From DAOTUB01 sp034437455 (GTDB lineage: Bacteria; Chloroflexota; Anaerolineae; B4-G1): a DNA stretch of 22,047 bases. Shown here one piece after another: positions 19,103 to 22,047 of the stretch. A program made the position numbers and the translations under genes. The notes beneath the pieces are model-generated. The model was not told the DNA's origin, ran no database searches, and saw only the letters and a program-made list of their open reading frames with translations. The DNA lies in NCBI GenBank assembly GCA_034437455.1, contig DAOTUB010000328.1:1-22047 (forward strand), given 5' to 3'. Position 1 is the first letter of the stretch; the number at the start of each line of letters is the position of its first letter.

Positions 19103-21679
19103 TTACGTTTCACGGGCTAGCAATTCGAGCTGCCGTCCATCATCGGATACCACTCGCCAGACCGGCGCCCAGGCCAGACCGCAGAACTCGACCGTCACGT
19201 CGGCGCGGCGCGGGGTGAGCGCTACATCCTCGATCTCGTCCAATTTTTCGGCCCAGTGGTCGTTGATCTCTTCGACCCGATCCTCCCATTGCGCCTTTAG
19301 ATTTTCCAACTGCCGCTCAAAATCCTCGATGGCGTCCAGCGATTCCTCGACGTCGGCCTTGGCCTGCTGGGTCATCCTGCGCTTGCGGCTTGAGCGAGAG
19401 AGCATGGTCAACGAGCGCCGTCCAGATAGCAGGTTGAGCGCCGACTCGCCCATCGTCAGCCACTCTTCCCGCTTGCGGGCCTCCAGTTCATCCTGATCGC
19501 CGTCCAGTTCCCGCTCCTCGCGGCGCAGTCTTTGCTGCACGCGAGCCATCTCCTTCTCCATACGCGCGCGGGCCTTGCTCAGATCGGCGTCTCGCTCGCG
19601 GCGGGCCTCTTTCTCGCAGCGCACGCGAAAGTCGCGTCGGCTTTCTCCCGGTTTGCCATACAGATCAAATACCGGGCTATGCCAGATCGTGACGGAGGTG
19701 TTGTAATAGAGATAATCGGCAAAATCCTTTTCCAGCCGCTTCAGTTCGCGCGAGCGGGCCAGCGTCGACGCACCGCGCAATGGCGCATAAGCCCCCTCTC
19801 CCAGCGGCCTTGGCGAAAGGTCAGCCGTATCCATCGCAATCCGCTCCACATCCGGCGCGTCCCAATCGATCGAAATGTAACCCTCGTCGAGCGCCATCAA
19901 TCGCGCCACGGTCTTGACAGTATCCACGTCCCGCTTCCGATCCAGGATTCGCACCTCGCCCAGCGCCAGCAGGCGGGGACGATAGACCAGCCGCCGCTCC
20001 TGTACCAACACCGATCGCCCGGTCTGCTCTTCATATCCCCGCAGTGCCCACTCGAAGGCGACGGTCGGAGGGAGAAAAACCTGCGGCACATCGGGGGGGA
20101 GCGTGGGCGGACTGGACGTCAGGTCAGAGAATGCGGAGTCAGGCGGATGTTGTTCCCTCACGATCCGCAGGGGCGCCGCCGCCGACTCGACCGGTTGGGT
20201 TGGCTCGCCCAGTCTCTCCGCCGAGGGACGAGGACGGTGTCCCGTAGAGGCCACCGTCACTGCGGGAGCGCCAGCCACCAGCTCGCGCACCTGCTTGCGG
20301 GTCAGCGGCCCGCGCAGATAGGACATGGCCCAGCGGGTGTGGAAAAAGACCGGGTCGCCTTCGTGGATGTCGTGGAACAGAAAAGTGCGCGGCTTGAGCG
20401 CGCCCAACGCCCGGTCGAGCGTGCGCCGGTCCGTCGTCGCGCCGGCCTCCGAGATCGCGCTCTCCAGCCCCTCCAGCACGCGCTCCTTGTCTCGCTCGGT
20501 CCGCAGCGAGCCGATGGCCCACGTACCGGCGTTCGTCAGCCCCTTGTAGTCGAGGTCGGCCGGGTTCTGCGTCGCCAGCACGACGCCCAGACCAGCGGAG
20601 CGGCCCTGCTTGATCAGGGCCATGAGCGGCATCTTGGTGGGCGGGTTGGATGGGTAAGGGGGGAAGTAGCCGAACACCTCGTCAAAGTAGATCAACGCCC
20701 TCAAGTCGGTGGTGCCCGATTGCGCGCGCAGCCAGTCACGGGCGGCTTCGAGAAAGAGGGTGATGAAGAAAAGCCGCTGCGCGTCGTTGAGGTGCGCCAG
20801 GTAAAAGAGGCTGGCCTGGGGTCTTTTGTCGGCGGCGTAGAGCAAGGTCTTTATGTCCAGCGGCGCTCCCTCCTGCCAGGTCTCAAAGCCGGGAGCGGCG
20901 ATGAGGTTGTTGAGCGACCGGGCCAGCGCGAAGCGGTCCTTCTCCGGGAAAAAGGTCTCCAGCTCAAAGACGCCTACCTGCTGGAAGGGAGGCTTTTGCA
21001 ACGAGCGGATCAGCGTGGGCAGGTCGAGCCGCTCCCCGGCGCGCCAGACGTGCTCGACGATGCGCGCCAGCAGGATGTGCTCGGGACTCTGGAGCGGGTC
21101 GGCCTCGACGCCCACCAGCCCCAGCAGCGCCGAAACGAGTCCCCCGATGCGCTCGCGCAGCGCTTCCTCGTGCTCATCCCAGTCGAGATCGGGCGTGTCG
21201 AAGAAATGCAGCACGTCCACCGGCTGCCCGGCCTCCGAGCCAGGGGTAAAGACTGTGAGTTGCACTTTCTCGCGCAGCCGCGCGATGCGCTCGCCGGTGA
21301 CGTCCCACTTGGCCAGCCCCTCCCGCCACTTGCGCGCCTCCTGGGCTGCATACTCTTCGACGCTCACGCCGCGCCGCCGCGCTCCCTCCACGTCGACCCA
21401 GGGCGCGAAATCCTTCGGGCGCAACTCGGGGAAGGTGAACAGCAGGTTGGCGATGTCCCCCTTGGGATCGAGGATGAGAGTCGGGATGGACTGAAGCAGC
21501 GCCTCTTCCAGCAAGACGATGCCCAGCCCGGTCTTGCCGGAGCCGGTCATGCCGAGGATGACACCGTGAGTGGTGAGGTGGCGGGCGTCGTACAGGATGG
21601 GTTGGTCGGTGACCGCCCCTTTCTTCAGGTCGTACTCGCGGCCCAGGTAGAATTTACCACGCTCATTGTTTGTGCTCAT
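19103..21679 (-). CDS. HerA-like P-loop ATPase (DUF87/VirB4-type helicase domain)
   Basis: An 858-residue ATPase. The Walker A GMTGSGKT is at 43-50, LILDPKGD follows near 70, and the Walker B ALIYFDEVFGYFPP is near 328-340. GRSAGLGVVLATQNPADLDYKGL next to it is typical of the HerA/FtsK/VirB4 superfamily, whose members pump DNA or act as hexameric translocases. Residues about 440-680 are a family-specific region with no clear assignment, and about 690-830 are highly charged, probably coiled coil, with a small beta-rich end. The ATG at 21679 is preferred over 21715 because AGGAGG lies 5 bases before it. No NurA-type nuclease, Sir2 or other usual partner is adjacent; the following gene is a rhomboid protease. 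The exact role is not known. Confidence 0.85.
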   Translation of the reverse strand: MSTNNERGKFYLGREYDLKKGAVTDQPILYDARHLTTHGVILGMTGSGKTGLGIVLLEEALLQSIPTLILDPKGDIANLLFTFPELRPKDFAPWVDVEGARRRGVSVEEYAAQEARKWREGLAKWDVTGERIARLREKVQLTVFTPGSEAGQPVDVLHFFDTPDLDWDEHEEALRERIGGLVSALLGLVGVEADPLQSPEHILLARIVEHVWRAGERLDLPTLIRSLQKPPFQQVGVFELETFFPEKDRFALARSLNNLIAAPGFETWQEGAPLDIKTLLYAADKRPQASLFYLAHLNDAQRLFFITLFLEAARDWLRAQSGTTDLRALIYFDEVFGYFPPYPSNPPTKMPLMALIKQGRSAGLGVVLATQNPADLDYKGLTNAGTWAIGSLRTERDKERVLEGLESAISEAGATTDRRTLDRALGALKPRTFLFHDIHEGDPVFFHTRWAMSYLRGPLTRKQVRELVAGAPAVTVASTGHRPRPSAERLGEPTQPVESAAAPLRIVREQHPPDSAFSDLTSSPPTLPPDVPQVFLPPTVAFEWALRGYEEQTGRSVLVQERRLVYRPRLLALGEVRILDRKRDVDTVKTVARLMALDEGYISIDWDAPDVERIAMDTADLSPRPLGEGAYAPLRGASTLARSRELKRLEKDFADYLYYNTSVTIWHSPVFDLYGKPGESRRDFRVRCEKEARRERDADLSKARARMEKEMARVQQRLRREERELDGDQDELEARKREEWLTMGESALNLLSGRRSLTMLSRSSRKRRMTQQAKADVEESLDAIEDFERQLENLKAQWEDRVEEINDHWAEKLDEIEDVALTPRRADVTVEFCGLAWAPVWRVVSDDGRQLELLARET
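19794..19822 (-). repeat. Repeat-derived segment encoding LSPRPLGEG in the HerA-like gene
   Basis: On the minus strand this stretch encodes LSPRPLGEG, a peptide often produced when dispersed intergenic palindromes of the CTC(T)CCC...GGGAGAG type are translated. The DNA is an imperfect palindrome centred on GGCC at 19806-19809. It appears to be an in-frame insertion in the poorly conserved middle of the ATPase. Confidence 0.45.
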
Positions 21680-21700
21680 CGCCGCCTCCTGTTTGGTATT

Positions 21701-21734
21701 GTGTACATTGTACACGGAGAGGGAGAAGTTGCAA
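21701..21734 (-). promoter_or_regulatory. Promoter of the HerA-rhomboid unit with overlapping palindromic operator
   Basis: On the minus strand, TTGCAA (21734-21729), a 16-bp spacer and TACAAT (21712-21707). The -10 box lies inside GTGTACATTGTACAC (21701-21715), a perfect 7-bp inverted repeat around one central base. A dimeric regulator bound there would block the polymerase, so repression is the likely mode. The regulator is not in the window. Confidence 0.6.
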
Positions 21735-21767
21735 GTTGGCAGGTGGGCAAATCGGCGCTATGAAGTT

Positions 21768-21796
21768 TTGACTTTTGAGCAAGGTTGGGTTATACT
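21768..21796 (+). promoter_or_regulatory. Near-consensus plus-strand promoter with no gene after it
   Basis: TTGACT (21768-21773), an exact 17-bp spacer and TATACT (21791-21796). Transcription would start near 21803 and run away from the HerA-like gene. No ATG with a ribosome binding site follows before the antisense end of the next gene, so the product is a candidate small or antisense RNA. Confidence 0.6.
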
Positions 21797-21849
21797 GCTG
21801 AGAGTACCCAATACAAAGCGAAGGGTATCTTCTCAATAAACCGGGGGCT

Positions 21850-21906
21850 TGTTCGTAGTAGGCGCTTCAGCGCCCCTAAAAGCGCACTGAAGTGCGCACT
21901 ACGAAC
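21850..21906. repeat. Compound palindromic element of about 55 bp
   Basis: Outer arms GTTCGTAGT (21851-21859) and ACTACGAAC (21898-21906) enclose two smaller hairpins, GGCGC-TTCA-GCGCC (21861-21874) and GCGCAC-TGAA-GTGCGC (21882-21897). The arrangement resembles dispersed REP/MITE-like elements and has no coding capacity. Confidence 0.7.
21878..21897 (-). terminator. Probable intrinsic terminator of the partial gene at the right edge
   Basis: On the minus strand, GCGCAC-TTCA-GTGCGC is followed by TTTT (AAAA at 21878-21881). It lies about 57 bases after the stop of the partial minus-strand gene. It is part of the compound palindrome, so termination may be a side effect of that element. Confidence 0.5.
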
Positions 21907-21953
21907 AGATTCACCCCAAGTTAGGGGTTTCCAGAAAAATAAACCTCCCAAAA

Positions 21954-22047
21954 TCACACAGGGAGAGGCTCAATACGGACAAACCACTTCTCCAAACCCA
22001 ATAACCGGTCAAAGCGTTCTTCCAACTCCTTCATGGCTTTTTTGGTC
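21954..22047 (-). CDS. C-terminal end of an unidentified protein (partial, continues beyond the window)
   Basis: Thirty codons and a TGA stop are open on the minus strand from the window edge. The end is charged and amphipathic (KKAMKELEERFDRLLGLEKW, then FVRIEPLPV), as in a helix followed by a short strand. The family cannot be recognised from this piece. Support for coding: sensible composition, a frame open to the edge, and a terminator-like hairpin downstream. Confidence 0.5.
   Translation of the reverse strand, partial: TKKAMKELEERFDRLLGLEKWFVRIEPLPV

Noticed and set aside
19103..21679. HerA-like ATPase as part of a known phage-defence operon
   Set aside because: No NurA, Sir2, DUF4297 or other nuclease partner is next to it; the following gene is a rhomboid protease and the preceding one is only a 30-codon fragment.

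Overview
The window is GC-rich and carries the marks of a Chloroflexota genome, most likely an Anaerolineae-type bacterium. The clues are Pro/Thr 'PTPTPT' linkers behind signal peptides, a very large exported protein made of FG-GAP, DUF11, LamG, P-domain, PKD and CARDB modules with an internal YLPLVMRN motif, leaderless promoters, and many short palindromic or microsatellite-like repeats between and inside genes. The taxonomic call is inference from style; there is no rRNA or marker gene here.

Layout. 54-1262 (+) is an MFS drug/proton antiporter-type permease. It converges on a small secreted, membrane-anchored protein (1346-1594, -) that has its own intrinsic terminator. From 9320 down to 1702 all genes lie on the minus strand. 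In transcription order they are: a lipoprotein with DUF348 and G5 domains plus a beta-propeller; a polytopic O-antigen ligase/polymerase-like protein with an extra N-terminal exported domain; a DUF4230 membrane protein translationally coupled to it; a macrodomain protein; an M24 metallopeptidase; a TIGR04076 protein; and an aldo/keto reductase with a ferredoxin-like tail. The genes from 7559 to 2887 are closely packed and may be one transcription unit.

From 9408 to 18084 (+) lie a LytR-CpsA-Psr (LCP) glycopolymer transferase, a 182-residue secreted protein and the 2087-residue surface protein. The LCP gene and the G5 lipoprotein are divergent from an 87-bp gap in which each has a -35/-10 pair with 17-bp spacing ending 8-9 bases before the start codon, so both are probably leaderless. 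Downstream of the giant gene is a frameshifted IS1-like transposase remnant, which also seems to have supplied the last residues of the giant protein. On the minus strand, a HerA-like ATPase (21679-19103) and a rhomboid protease (19086-18364) form a two-gene unit behind a promoter overlapped by a perfect palindrome. The window ends with the C-terminus of an unidentified minus-strand gene. A near-consensus plus-strand promoter sits in front of a non-coding hairpin region.

Theme. The central part is about the cell envelope: glycopolymer polymerisation/ligation (ligase-like), glycopolymer attachment (LCP), a cell-wall-type G5 lipoprotein and secreted or surface proteins. The left part is metabolic housekeeping. 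No complete novel system with an obvious mechanism was found. The points most worth a second look are the nested domains of the surface protein, the satellite tracts inside coding sequence, the leaderless divergent promoters, the HerA-rhomboid pair with its palindromic operator, and the possible small RNA near the right end. No stretch longer than 300 bases lacks a gene; the gaps of 100-280 bases hold the promoters, palindromic elements and IS remnant listed below. No tRNA, rRNA or CRISPR array was seen.
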